Source: an uncultured Verrucomicrobia subdivision 3 bacterium (GTDB lineage Bacteria > Verrucomicrobiota > Verrucomicrobiia > Limisphaerales > UBA11358). Taken from it: a stretch of DNA of 55,492 nucleotides. Every line of letters starts with the position of its first letter. Position 1 is the first letter of the stretch. Shown here one piece after another: positions 9,292 through 18,957 of the stretch. The notes beneath the pieces were generated by a model that was not told the DNA's origin, did no database searches, and worked only from the letters and a program-made list of their open reading frames with translations. The stretch spans positions 1 to 55,492 of the forward strand of contig CAIQWB010000024.1 of the NCBI GenBank assembly GCA_903875465.1, in the 5' to 3' direction. The translations under genes were made by a program, and so were the position numbers.

Positions 9292-12155
9292 GGCTGAGTT
9301 TGCACCACTGCGGTCGCCGGGGCAAGCCCGTCGGCAGTGGCGGTGAGCTTCATTTCACCGGCCTCACGCGTGGATTGAACGATGACTTGGGCGAGTCCGT
9401 TGAACAGGCTGCGCGACCAGGGCGGGACGCTGGTGTGGCCGATGATTTTGACGGTCACTTTGGGATTCAAACCGCCGGTGCCCACACTATTTTTAACGCC
9501 GACGGCAATGACGTTGTCGCCGACGTGAATCACGGGCTTGATATTAAAAATCGGCTGCGCCTGCCAGTCGTGGGATTCGCCAATGAACTGGCCGTTGACG
9601 TAATACCAGCCCTCGTCATCGCAACCGCTGAAGCATATTTGCGCCCCGGCCCCCTGCAAATCCGCCTCCGTCAGGGTGAAATGCGCGCGGTAAATCGCCG
9701 TGGTGTCCGGCGTTCTGATGGTCGCGTCGCCACCGCTGGTATTGGCATTGAGTTTGGTCCAGGTCGCATCAACAAAATCGTTGGCGAATTCCGGCCAGGT
9801 GTCGAGGTTGGGCGGAACCGGGGCCAACTGCCACCGCCAGTCGTTGATGGCCAGGCTGCGCACGGGAGCGCTCGGCACATAGGTGTCCGGCTCGTGGCAG
9901 CTCGGCTCGCCGTTGCCCACCCCGATAATTTTACCCGCGCCGGCGAGGCTGAAATTTATTTTGTTCTGTGCCACCGGCACCGCACGGCCCTGCGCGTCCA
10001 GCGCGGCAACGGTGAAGATGCTCAGGTCCTCCCCATCGGCATTGATGGTTTGGCGATCGGGCACCAGTTGAATTTGGCTGGCGTCGCCGGTGGTTTCCAC
10101 TTTCGTGCCGGCGACCAGGCTACCGGCGGCGTCATAACCTTTGGCACTCAATGTTCCCGGGGCGTATTTCACTTTCCAACTCAATTTTGAATTGGGTTGC
10201 ATCGCCTGTTTGCCCTGGGATTCGCCGTTCAGGAACAGCTCAACCTGCCGGCAATTGCTGAAGGCTTGCACGAGGATTTCCCGGCCTTCCCGGCCGGGCC
10301 AGTTCCAGTGCGGCAACAAGTGCAGCACGGTGTTGGTGGTCCACCACGATTGGTAGTAATAAAACACATCCTTGGGAAAACCGCAGGTGTCGAGAATGCC
10401 GAAATGAGAGTTGACGCACGGCCACCAATACGGCGTTGGCTCACCGCGATAATCAAACCCGGTCCAGACAAACGCACCGGAGAGCCAGGGCCGGCCGGCG
10501 AAGAAACTCCACCAGCTTTCGGCGGTGGTGTTCCAGCCGGGCCAGACCAAGTCATAAGCGGCGACATAACCATGCGGTGCTTCGTTGGTGTAAACACCGC
10601 GTGTGCCGACGACGCTGGCCTGTTCGGTGCCGACGTTCGGCTGGTCCGGATGCGCCGCGTGGTAGCGGTCCATTTGCGGGCCGTAATGATAATTCCAGCC
10701 GCGCACTTCGATGACGGAATTGATGCCGCGGAACACATCGTCCTCCGGCGCGGCGTAGGTGACCGGACGCAGCGGGTCGAGCCGTTGGACATAATCCTGC
10801 ATGGCGCGCGCGACGTTCGCCGCCGACGGCGAGTCCTGCACCATGAACTGCTCGTTGGCGATGCACCAGATGGCCACGCTCGGATGATTGCGGTCGCGGC
10901 GGATTTGGTCGTCCCACTTCCGCATGTTTTCCGAATCACTGCCCATCAACCGGCTCTCATCCAGCACCAGCAGACCCAGCCGGTCGCAAACATCCAGCAA
11001 CTCGGGCGTGGGCGGGTTGTGCGAGGTGCGAATGGCGTTGCAGCCGAATTCCTTCAGCTTTTTAACGCGGAATTCCTGCAAGGCATCCGGCAGCGCCGCT
11101 CCCACGCCGGCGTGATCCTGGTGATTGCAGGTGCCATAAAGCTCGTAATGCCGGCCATTCAGCAAAAAGCCATTGGTGGGGTCAAAGCCGACGGTGCGAA
11201 TGCCCAATGCGGTTTCCTTTTGATCAACAACTCCGCCGGCGACGGAAACGGTGGTGACGAGTTTGTAGAGGCTGGGATTTTCCGGGGACCAAAGCAGGGG
11301 AGAACGAATGCCAATTTCCCGGCGGAATTCGGTTTCCGAGTGGGGACCCACTTCAGACGTTTGGTGCGCACCACCTTCCGCAAGGTCTTGGCCGTCGGGG
11401 GCCACAATCTGCCAGTTGACATCAGCCACGGTCCCGGTCGGTTGCTGGTTTAGCACCGTCGCGCGCATTAGAATGGTGGCGGGGCCAACCGGCAGATTAT
11501 TGACAAATTGCGAAGCGACAAAGATCCCGTCCGGGGCGATGGCCACCGGCGCGGTCTTGTCCAGCCAGACGTGGCGGTAGATGCCTGCGCCCTCGTAGAA
11601 CCAGCCCTCGAATTTGGTGGCGTCCACGCGCACCGCGACGGTGTTCTGGCCGCCAAAATGCACGACATCCGTGATATCCTCGCGAAACGGATAGTAGCCG
11701 CTCTCGTGATGGCGCACGCACCAGCCGTTAACCCACACCGTGGCGTCGCGGAACACACCGTCAAAGGTGAGCCAGATTCGCCTGCCGGCGTCCGCCGGCG
11801 GCAATTCAAACGAGCGGCGATACCAGCCGATGCTGTTCGTCGGGTACTTGGTGCCGAGGGCCTTGAAGCCATGGCCGCCATCGGCCGCCGAGTCAAAGGG
11901 CAGTTCCACGGCCCAATCGTGCGGCAGGTTGACCACGCGCCAGTAGGCATCCGCAAAGGGTTCCGACGCCGGCCCGGAACCGGTGCCGGAGTTTTCCAGG
12001 TGCAGGGCATCCGGCCAGTCGTCGCCGAGATGGAATTTCCAATTGGCGTCGAGCGACAGATGTTCACGAGTCAACTCGGCGGCGGAAAGCGGCGTGATCA
12101 AGAGCGCACCGCACAGGCCGGCCAACAGCGCAGGAAGCAAAGGAATCAATTTCAT
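9264..12155 (-). CDS. Secreted GH2 beta-galactosidase-like enzyme
   Basis: This secreted GH2 enzyme (963 aa) likely removes beta-galactosyl (or related) residues. The signal peptide MKLIPLLPALLAGLCGALL is cleaved near residue 25. The sugar-binding jelly-roll, Ig-like and TIM-barrel domains follow in the usual order. The acid/base is Glu435 in WCIANEQFM and the nucleophile is probably Glu511 in NVGTEQAS. C-terminal to about residue 690 is an Ig-like domain, then a second galactose-binding-like insert (about 790-920: FSGCDDEGWYYVNG). The start at 12155 gives a clean signal peptide; in-frame ATGs at 12185 and 12248 would put a polar leader before it. The stop overlaps the next gene. Specificity within GH2 (galactosidase, glucuronidase, mannosidase) is not certain. 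Confidence 0.9.
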   Translation of the reverse strand: MKLIPLLPALLAGLCGALLITPLSAAELTREHLSLDANWKFHLGDDWPDALHLENSGTGSGPASEPFADAYWRVVNLPHDWAVELPFDSAADGGHGFKALGTKYPTNSIGWYRRSFELPPADAGRRIWLTFDGVFRDATVWVNGWCVRHHESGYYPFREDITDVVHFGGQNTVAVRVDATKFEGWFYEGAGIYRHVWLDKTAPVAIAPDGIFVASQFVNNLPVGPATILMRATVLNQQPTGTVADVNWQIVAPDGQDLAEGGAHQTSEVGPHSETEFRREIGIRSPLLWSPENPSLYKLVTTVSVAGGVVDQKETALGIRTVGFDPTNGFLLNGRHYELYGTCNHQDHAGVGAALPDALQEFRVKKLKEFGCNAIRTSHNPPTPELLDVCDRLGLLVLDESRLMGSDSENMRKWDDQIRRDRNHPSVAIWCIANEQFMVQDSPSAANVARAMQDYVQRLDPLRPVTYAAPEDDVFRGINSVIEVRGWNYHYGPQMDRYHAAHPDQPNVGTEQASVVGTRGVYTNEAPHGYVAAYDLVWPGWNTTAESWWSFFAGRPWLSGAFVWTGFDYRGEPTPYWWPCVNSHFGILDTCGFPKDVFYYYQSWWTTNTVLHLLPHWNWPGREGREILVQAFSNCRQVELFLNGESQGKQAMQPNSKLSWKVKYAPGTLSAKGYDAAGSLVAGTKVETTGDASQIQLVPDRQTINADGEDLSIFTVAALDAQGRAVPVAQNKINFSLAGAGKIIGVGNGEPSCHEPDTYVPSAPVRSLAINDWRWQLAPVPPNLDTWPEFANDFVDATWTKLNANTSGGDATIRTPDTTAIYRAHFTLTEADLQGAGAQICFSGCDDEGWYYVNGQFIGESHDWQAQPIFNIKPVIHVGDNVIAVGVKNSVGTGGLNPKVTVKIIGHTSVPPWSRSLFNGLAQVIVQSTREAGEMKLTATADGLAPATAVVQTQPCSPRPFLP

Positions 12156-12249
12156 TTTAAAATTCAAATATTGCCCGACAGTCATAAGGTTGCCGGCCCG
12201 GGTCTGGCGGGCGCGATGAGAAACATTATTAACCAGTTCAAATTGCAAG

Positions 12250-12280
12250 AACTGGCCGGGGTGTCAAGCCCCGGCCAGTT
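12250..12280 (-). terminator. Terminator-like hairpin after the LamG gene
   Basis: A perfect 12-bp stem (AACTGGCCGGGG against CCCCGGCCAGTT) with a 7-nt loop lies 24 bp past the stop codon of the LamG/Ig gene. The downstream U-tract is weak on the minus strand, so partial read-through into the GH2 gene is plausible. Confidence 0.6.
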
Positions 12281-12303
12281 TACCACTCCATCCCAACCCC
12301 TAA

Positions 12304-15300
12304 TCATTGCACCTTGACGCGGAAGAACTGGGCACCGGCATTGGTGGTGCCGACGACGAAGGGTGACGCGGCCCCGGCCACCGGCACCCACGGTCCGGCC
12401 AGGTTGGTGGCGCTTTGCAAGCTGCCATAATTGGCCCAGGTCAGCGTCAACGCACTGCCACTGACCGTTGAGGTGATCGAGACCGGGTCCAGGCTGACGG
12501 CCTGGATTTGGACGCCGTTGAAGTCGGGTTCGCCATTGGGGGTGACCCCATCCGACTGGAGGCCAATGGGTGTTTCGCTCACCAGCAACCCGCCGTTGGT
12601 CACGCGAACGTTGGCAAAGAGCGCGGAGTTGTCGCCCGGGGCGAACAAGTAGTCCTGCTGGAAGACGTTGTCCAGGGTGACGCCATTGACGGTGAAAGCG
12701 GTGCCGCGGGAGCCGTCGAGATACGTTCCGCTCATGCCGAACACCACCAGATTATAAGTGCCGTTGGGCAGATTGGTGACCAAAAACGCGGTTTGGGTAT
12801 TGATGTAGGGATCCAGCAGCTTCGTCAGGGGACTCAGCGAATTGGGTTGATACCAGGAGCCCGGGTAATTCGTGGCTTGGAAGCTGATGCCGCTGGAGGT
12901 GACGCCATCATCATGGTAGCTGGTGGCGTTGGCAAACCGGCCGCCACTCAGGGCGTTCCAGAAGGTGCCGGTGCCCAGAACACCGGGGCCGGCATAGGCG
13001 GTGATGGGCGCGCCGTTATTGGCACCGATCACGGCGAAATTAACCGTCCAGAGGCCATTGAGCGGGATGGGCGCCAGGCTCACAGTCGCCACGCTGCTGG
13101 TGGCGGAACCATAAGAATTGGCGAGCACCAGTTGGTAATTCAACACATCCGCCACGGTGGTCTGGATGGTGAGAGTGCTGGAATTGGCGCCGGAAAGGTG
13201 GCTGTCGTTCGCGAGGTTATGGAAGACGCCGCCGGTACCGCCCTGCCATTGGTAACTGGGCGCGGGATAGCCCAGGCCATAGGCGGTCAGCGAAATCGTC
13301 TGACCGGCAAAGGTGGAGACGGTGGACGACCCGGCGATCGAGACGGGCTGCTGGGAGATGATGGGAACCGTGCCGCCGCCCTGGGCCGCAAAGAAAAGGT
13401 TCACCACCTGCGCGTCAGCCAGCGCCGAGCCAAAGACGGCCACTTCGTCAATGGAACCGGTGAAGAGACTGCCGGTGCCGCCATTCGGATCGCCGCCAAT
13501 CCAAGTGGTTCCGCCGCCAAAAGTCTCCGGATTATTGGCCACTTTGTTGACCGCCTTGAAGACGTTGGTGGTGGTGCCGCTGTTGTAGCAGAGAAAGAGG
13601 GTGGCATTCGTGGGGGTGATGGTGAGCGCCACAAACGACCAGGTGTTGACCGGCGCAAACAAGCCGGAGTGGAAATTATAACTGTTGGCATTGTTGTTCC
13701 AATTGTAACCCAGCTCAGCCTGGCCGTAGGTGGTGGAGTTGGCATTGGTGTCCAGGTTGCCGCCAAAGGTCAGGCCGGCCGAGTCCGCTGGATTGCGGTT
13801 GACGAGCAAGCCGGCATTAGCCTGGATATTGGCCGTGGGATAAATCCATGCGGTGATCGTCACATTGGAGCCGCTCAAATTCAAGGGCGGGACCAGCAAC
13901 GTTCCGCCGGCCGTGTAACGTGCGAAACCGGCGGCAGCATTGGTTGTTTCAAAACCGGCGAACGCCGGGGATTGCGGGCCCGCGTTGGCGGTCGCAACGC
14001 CCAGGCCGTAGAGGGCATTCAAGCCATTGCCACTGGCGTCATAAGCCTGGTAAGTAGCGCTGGTGGGATCAACCGCCTCGTCCAAGCGCCAATAGGCCGC
14101 GGGCGCTTGGGAGAGCACATCCCTGGCATAAACCTGGCCGGCAGCTGGCGCGGCCGGGTCGGGAAGCACCGTCAGCGTGGCGGGGTCGCTGGTTAAGGAG
14201 CCAAGGAGATTGGTGCCGACCAACTGATAACTGCCGCTTTGGGCGATCTGCAGGTGGGACAGAACCAGGTTCCGGTTGGTGAGGGTTGCCGGACCGATGT
14301 TGATGAAGCCGGTCCCGGTGTTCGCCTGCCAATGATTGGTGATGGGTTGCGTGCCGTCCAGCGCGGCAGCGAAGGTCACGGTGCCACCGGCGAAGGCGTA
14401 AACATTCGCAGGCGTCGTATCGCTGGTGAGGATGGGCGCGGTCGCCGCATTGATGTTGAGGACGGAGGGCAAGGAAGTTACCGACCCAAAGCGGTTGGCG
14501 ACCACGCAAGCGTAATTAATGGCGTAGGCGGAACCCTGGTCCGGAGGAATCACTACCGCGGTCGCACCCGTGGCCCCGGGAATGTTCGTTAAACTGCCAC
14601 CGCCGCCGCCATCGGTTTGCCATTGATATGTCAGCGGGCTTTGGCTGGAGGCCACCTCCGTGAGCGTCACCGGCGACAGGGCATAGGTCGGATTGGGGCT
14701 GATTTGCGGGGTCGAGGAGATGGGGGTCACGGGCGTGGCCACAATTTGAAAACCAAAAATTTTGCCGGCTTGATAATCGCCGACGGGCTCAGCGTTTTGG
14801 ATCAATACTGCGTCATTGGTCAGCCCGTTGAAAACGATGTAATTCCCTGAACCGTTCTTACTGGCATAGTTGGTGGCAGTCGAAGAGACTTGGGTGTAGG
14901 TTCCGTTAAAGGAACCATTATCCTGACAGAATACCCGGGGCGTCAGATCGCTGCCAACGGTCATATTCCACCAAGCGGGATTCCCACCCGTCACCGCCTG
15001 GACCCAATGCTCGCTGGTGCCATACCAGCCATGCCAGCCTTGGACGTATAGCACGATGGAATAACTGGTCGCCCCCTTCGAAGCAAGCCAGGATTGGATA
15101 CCGCCCACATATTCCGCCGGCTTCTGGTTGAAGGATCCGCCGTAGATTGAGCCGGCCGTCCAAGCACTGGGCGGGCCGCCCGCCCAGTCCGTGGTGTCAA
15201 AGCCATCCATCAATTTCCCGTCCGGCGTGCCCAGGTTCGAATAGGCTCCGCTCGAATAGCACCAGACGGAATCCCACTGCAAGTGCAGTCCCGAATCGGT

Positions 15301-15561
15301 GCCGGTATAATCCACGATGCCGGAGGTCACGTCGCCCCACCGATCAAGGTTGTTCCAATTGGTCTGGGCAAAACCGGGTGCCCCGGCTGATTCATACGGC
15401 AGCAAGGAAGTAGTCTGGCTATTGTCAACGCCACTGCCGTCAACCCCGTTGAAATGCACGCTGACCGAGACTGGCTGTCCGGCATGCAAGGCAATGGCAC
15501 TGCCTGTCAGCGCCGAAATCGACGCCAGCAGAAACTGCAATTTTTTGATGGTTTTTTTCAT
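12304..15561 (-). CDS. Secreted LamG and Ig-like domain protein
   Basis: This is a large secreted protein (1085 aa) with no recognised catalytic site, probably a glycan-binding or adhesive surface protein. The signal peptide is residues 1-27. An N-terminal beta-rich region (about 28-275) has repeated Trp and Asn. Two Ig-like segments follow (about 280-468), then a concanavalin-A-like LamG domain (about 480-730, AYWRLDEA and NVTITAWIYPT), a third Ig-like segment (PSYQWQGG, about 735-830) and a C-terminal beta region. The final 50 residues carry SATNLAGPW and end FFRVKVQ, the module seen on the GH5 protein. It sits between the sensor kinase and the GH2 gene on the same strand, which suggests a role in binding the substrate of the locus. 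Confidence 0.85.
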   Translation of the reverse strand: MKKTIKKLQFLLASISALTGSAIALHAGQPVSVSVHFNGVDGSGVDNSQTTSLLPYESAGAPGFAQTNWNNLDRWGDVTSGIVDYTGTDSGLHLQWDSVWCYSSGAYSNLGTPDGKLMDGFDTTDWAGGPPSAWTAGSIYGGSFNQKPAEYVGGIQSWLASKGATSYSIVLYVQGWHGWYGTSEHWVQAVTGGNPAWWNMTVGSDLTPRVFCQDNGSFNGTYTQVSSTATNYASKNGSGNYIVFNGLTNDAVLIQNAEPVGDYQAGKIFGFQIVATPVTPISSTPQISPNPTYALSPVTLTEVASSQSPLTYQWQTDGGGGGSLTNIPGATGATAVVIPPDQGSAYAINYACVVANRFGSVTSLPSVLNINAATAPILTSDTTPANVYAFAGGTVTFAAALDGTQPITNHWQANTGTGFINIGPATLTNRNLVLSHLQIAQSGSYQLVGTNLLGSLTSDPATLTVLPDPAAPAAGQVYARDVLSQAPAAYWRLDEAVDPTSATYQAYDASGNGLNALYGLGVATANAGPQSPAFAGFETTNAAAGFARYTAGGTLLVPPLNLSGSNVTITAWIYPTANIQANAGLLVNRNPADSAGLTFGGNLDTNANSTTYGQAELGYNWNNNANSYNFHSGLFAPVNTWSFVALTITPTNATLFLCYNSGTTTNVFKAVNKVANNPETFGGGTTWIGGDPNGGTGSLFTGSIDEVAVFGSALADAQVVNLFFAAQGGGTVPIISQQPVSIAGSSTVSTFAGQTISLTAYGLGYPAPSYQWQGGTGGVFHNLANDSHLSGANSSTLTIQTTVADVLNYQLVLANSYGSATSSVATVSLAPIPLNGLWTVNFAVIGANNGAPITAYAGPGVLGTGTFWNALSGGRFANATSYHDDGVTSSGISFQATNYPGSWYQPNSLSPLTKLLDPYINTQTAFLVTNLPNGTYNLVVFGMSGTYLDGSRGTAFTVNGVTLDNVFQQDYLFAPGDNSALFANVRVTNGGLLVSETPIGLQSDGVTPNGEPDFNGVQIQAVSLDPVSITSTVSGSALTLTWANYGSLQSATNLAGPWVPVAGAASPFVVGTTNAGAQFFRVKVQ

Positions 15562-15729
15562 AGGTTTAGGAGTTAGAACCGGGCAAATACGGATTTTTTA
15601 TGTGCTGACGCCCCGGGCACCTGAAGCTCAAAACTCGTGAGAGCACGAAGCCATGAGCAAAATGTAATTTGCCAGACGGTGTGGGGTTCGCATGGTGGGA
15701 GTATTGCCCAGTCCGGCTGGTGCGTCATG

Positions 15730-15745
15730 TCGTTAAAATTAACGA
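15730..15745. promoter_or_regulatory. Operator-like inverted repeat upstream of the LamG gene
   Basis: TCGTTAA and TTAACGA are perfect 7-nt arms around AA. The site lies in the 225-bp gap between the kinase gene and the LamG gene, about 170 bp before the LamG start. It is a candidate binding site for a dimeric regulator such as the NarL-type protein of the locus. No second copy was found upstream of other genes here. Confidence 0.3.
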
Positions 15746-15786
15746 TGATGATAGCAAGCCGACCTAGCGCAGGGTCCGGCGCGGGT

Positions 15787-18700
15787 TTAACCCTTGAGGG
15801 GCACGGAAAAAATCACCCGAGTCCCGGTGCCGGGCGTGGTTTGGATTTCGCAGTCGCCGCCGATGGCGGCCAAACGCTGCCGCATGTTTTCCAGCCCGTT
15901 GCCGGAAGCCAGCCGGCCGGGAGCAGGGGCAACATTTTTCGCTTTATCACCGATGGCAAAACCGCGTCCATTATCCGCAAGGGACAATTCAAACGATTTT
16001 GGTTTAACCACCAGCTGGATCAGAACCTCAGAGGCACCAGAATGTTTCACTGAATTGTGCAGCGCCTCTTTGAACGCGAGAAAGACATTGTGCCGCACCT
16101 CAGAAGTAAGGTGCCATTCGGGAAATTGCAACGGCAGGTCCAGACGACAGCGGAAGCCCGCGGTGGCCAGCCAGTCGTGTGCGAACTTTTCCAAATAGGT
16201 CGCCAGCCCTTCCAAAGTGTCATGCCGCGGACTCACCGCCCAGACGATTTCATCCATACTCCGGGTCAAGTCGCGCGCAGTGTCGTAAATTTTTGCCAGT
16301 CCGGCGGCGGTGCGAAGGGGATTCGTCAAGTCACCGCAAGTCGATTCGCTCATCATGGTGATACGGGTGAGCTGAGCCCCCAAATCATCGTGGATGTCCC
16401 GGGCAATGCGGGAACGCTCGCGTTCAATATCCCGCTGCCGCTCGACGAGTTCCAGCCGGCGGCGCATCCGTCGTCGCGTGTCAAACCAGACCACAACGCT
16501 GGCCGCCAGCACGGTCGCCAAACCACCAACCACCTTGAACCACAGGGTCTGCCAGAAGTACGGGAGCACTTCGAACTTCAGACTCGCGCCGGTTTCATTC
16601 CACACGCCGTCATTGTTGCAAGCTTTCACAGCAAAGGAATAGTTTCCCGGGGGAATGTAATTGTAGGTGGCCACCCGCTTGGTGCCGGCATCCGCCCACT
16701 CGGTCTCCAGATTATCCAGACGGCATTTGAACCGCACTTTTTCCGGCGCCACCAGGCTTAAGCCGGTGTACGCAAATTCAATCCGATGCCGGCCTGGGGG
16801 GATCTGCAACAGTCCGAGCGTGTGACCAGTGGCGAAAGGCTTGTCGTCCACCTGCATTTCCTCGATGCACACGGGCGGCGGCAGTGGATTCATTTGCACT
16901 CCCGCCGGGTTTACCGCCACCAAGCCCTTGGCGGTGGGAAACCAGAGTCGCCCGTCGGCCGTTTTGCCCCCGCCCAATTGCAAGCCGGCGGAGCATTCCA
17001 GGGTCGGCAACCCATCGTTGATTCCGTAATTCAGAATCGACACACCGGCCAGCCTGCCGTCGGCGCAGTGGTTCAAATCCGCCTCGCTTGCCCGCAAGAT
17101 GCCGCCATAGGAACTCATCCAGAAAAACCCACGATCGTCCGTCTCAAGGTGGCCGATGACATTGTTGGGCAGGCCCTGCGCACGATTGATTACCGAAAAC
17201 CTCCCATCTTTGAAGCGGTTCAAGCCGCCGCCAAACGTACCCAGCCACAGCGCGCCGTCATCCGCAGCCAGCAGGCATTCGATGAAGTCAGAGGAAAGGC
17301 CGTTCGATTTATTGAACCGGCGAAAATGTCCCTCCCGCAAACAAACCAGACCGCCGCCAGCTGTGCCAAACCACACCGCGCCCGTTCTGTCCCGGGTGAT
17401 GGCGCGGACATCGCCGAGCGGCAGGCCAGCGATCTCGTTGAAGGACTCGAGCTTGCCGGCATGATAACACAGCGCGCCGGTGGGAGTGCCCAGCCACAGC
17501 CGGTCGTCCAAAAACAAAAGTGCGGGAATGGGCGAACGGAAGGTTTCCAAGCCCGGCGCAAAATCAAAGACATCGCCTTTCTGCACAAACAAGCCGCCGC
17601 CCCACGTGCCGGCCCAAATTTGGCCGGTGCGATCCGCGGCGAGTGACCAAACATAGGGGTTGCGAATGCCTTGCTCGGTGTAGAAGTTCGTCCAGCGTCC
17701 ATTTTGCCAGCGGTAAAGTCCCGCACCCTCCGTCCCCACCCAGAGCGCCCCGTCCGGTGTTGGTAGCACGGAAAGCACCGCACAGCTTTTCCATCTGTCT
17801 GGCGGCGCCATGGCCTCCAAGTTGCCCGGCCGAATGACGGCCAGGCCGGCACCGGTACCGCACCATATATTCTTTTCGCGGTCTTCCCACATGGAAATCA
17901 CCCAATCTGAAGGCAATCCGTTGGTGCGGTCCAGATGCGCCGCGGGGGCGTTGGTTGAGCCGGGAAAATTCAGCCACAAGCCGTCGCCAGAAGTGCCGGC
18001 CGCCAGCACTCCGGCGGAAGATTCCAGCAGGTTCGGAACCGTGTTCCATCCCCACGGCGCAGGGAGCCCATCGGTGATCCATTGGCCGTCCCTCCATTTG
18101 CGGATGCCTCCATTGCAAGCAACCCAAAACCCGCCTTCGCGCGCGGCACAAATGCCCTGCACGTAGTCGTTGGTGGTTACCTCGACCGTCAACTGTCCAT
18201 TTTTCAGTGCGGACACGACCCCCTCACGTGCGACCCAAATCGTTCCATCCTGCCCGCGGGCTAACGACACCACTTTGGAGATGATCCCCGCTGGCGGCGA
18301 CAGGACTTGGCTGTCCCGAACGCGCGCCAGTTGGCCCATTTCGTTGAACAGCCAGACATCACCCGCACCATCGGCAGTGATGGCGTAAATCTTGCCGCGG
18401 CTCCAGTTGGCGTGCACGGGCACCGCCGTGAAATGCCCTTCCTTGTAGAGGGAAACATCGCCGCTTTCGGTGCCAATCCAGAGAGTGCCGTCGCCGGCTT
18501 CAAACAAGCTGGTGATGCGGCGACTGTGCAACTCCGGGGTATTGTTGTCGTCGTAAACCGTGAAGCGGACACCATCGAACCTGGCGAGTCCATTATACGT
18601 GCCAGCCCACAAATATCCGTCGCGCGTCTGCACCACCGCCGTGATCTTGTTTTGCGGCAGCCCCTGTTCCACCTGCCAGGTGCGGGTGAAATAATTTGGC

Positions 18701-18795
18701 GGCGCGGACGCGCGCAAAAGCAACGGAGCGGCAACCAAGGCCAGAGTCAACGCTAACCAGCGGGAAAACGGACTGGTGGTGGCATGACAGGACAT
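15787..18795 (-). CDS. Two-component-propeller sensor histidine kinase (HisKA_3)
   Basis: This is a membrane sensor kinase of about 1002 aa. A signal peptide or N-terminal anchor (residues 1-32) precedes a periplasmic array of Reg_prop repeats that should form beta-propellers (for example GYLWAGTYNGLARFDG, TLWIGTESGDVSLY and GAVWFGTAGGGLVCL). A Y_Y_Y Ig-like domain (about 655-740, ending NDGVWNETG) and one membrane helix (about 745-765) lead to a HisKA_3 dimerisation domain with the phosphoacceptor His802 in ARDIHDDLGAQL, and a HATPase domain with NSVKHSG and DNGRGF. Propeller-type sensors in other phyla detect oligosaccharides. It is the first gene of the run that ends in a response regulator. 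The 18795 start gives a signal peptide; 18831 would add 12 residues. Confidence 0.93.
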   Translation of the reverse strand: MSCHATTSPFSRWLALTLALVAAPLLLRASAPPNYFTRTWQVEQGLPQNKITAVVQTRDGYLWAGTYNGLARFDGVRFTVYDDNNTPELHSRRITSLFEAGDGTLWIGTESGDVSLYKEGHFTAVPVHANWSRGKIYAITADGAGDVWLFNEMGQLARVRDSQVLSPPAGIISKVVSLARGQDGTIWVAREGVVSALKNGQLTVEVTTNDYVQGICAAREGGFWVACNGGIRKWRDGQWITDGLPAPWGWNTVPNLLESSAGVLAAGTSGDGLWLNFPGSTNAPAAHLDRTNGLPSDWVISMWEDREKNIWCGTGAGLAVIRPGNLEAMAPPDRWKSCAVLSVLPTPDGALWVGTEGAGLYRWQNGRWTNFYTEQGIRNPYVWSLAADRTGQIWAGTWGGGLFVQKGDVFDFAPGLETFRSPIPALLFLDDRLWLGTPTGALCYHAGKLESFNEIAGLPLGDVRAITRDRTGAVWFGTAGGGLVCLREGHFRRFNKSNGLSSDFIECLLAADDGALWLGTFGGGLNRFKDGRFSVINRAQGLPNNVIGHLETDDRGFFWMSSYGGILRASEADLNHCADGRLAGVSILNYGINDGLPTLECSAGLQLGGGKTADGRLWFPTAKGLVAVNPAGVQMNPLPPPVCIEEMQVDDKPFATGHTLGLLQIPPGRHRIEFAYTGLSLVAPEKVRFKCRLDNLETEWADAGTKRVATYNYIPPGNYSFAVKACNNDGVWNETGASLKFEVLPYFWQTLWFKVVGGLATVLAASVVVWFDTRRRMRRRLELVERQRDIERERSRIARDIHDDLGAQLTRITMMSESTCGDLTNPLRTAAGLAKIYDTARDLTRSMDEIVWAVSPRHDTLEGLATYLEKFAHDWLATAGFRCRLDLPLQFPEWHLTSEVRHNVFLAFKEALHNSVKHSGASEVLIQLVVKPKSFELSLADNGRGFAIGDKAKNVAPAPGRLASGNGLENMRQRLAAIGGDCEIQTTPGTGTRVIFSVPLKG

Positions 18796-18957
18796 GCGGG
18801 CATTTTGTCCGCCGTGCGGCCAAAGCAGCAAGCGAATTCAAGGGGCACTCCCAGCGCCGCGCATCATTCATTTTGATGACAAGACGAAAACGTCCGTGTC
18901 GGCGAGACTGGCATACAAAATGAACCCAAAACAGGCACGGACCAAAGCGGCCATCCT

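Noticed and set aside
12508-14196. 562-codon open frame antisense to the LamG gene
   Set aside because: It is a shadow of the Gly/Thr/Asn-rich coding strand: no signal peptide, no domain, low-complexity Gly/Arg composition, and the opposite strand has clear domains and a terminator.
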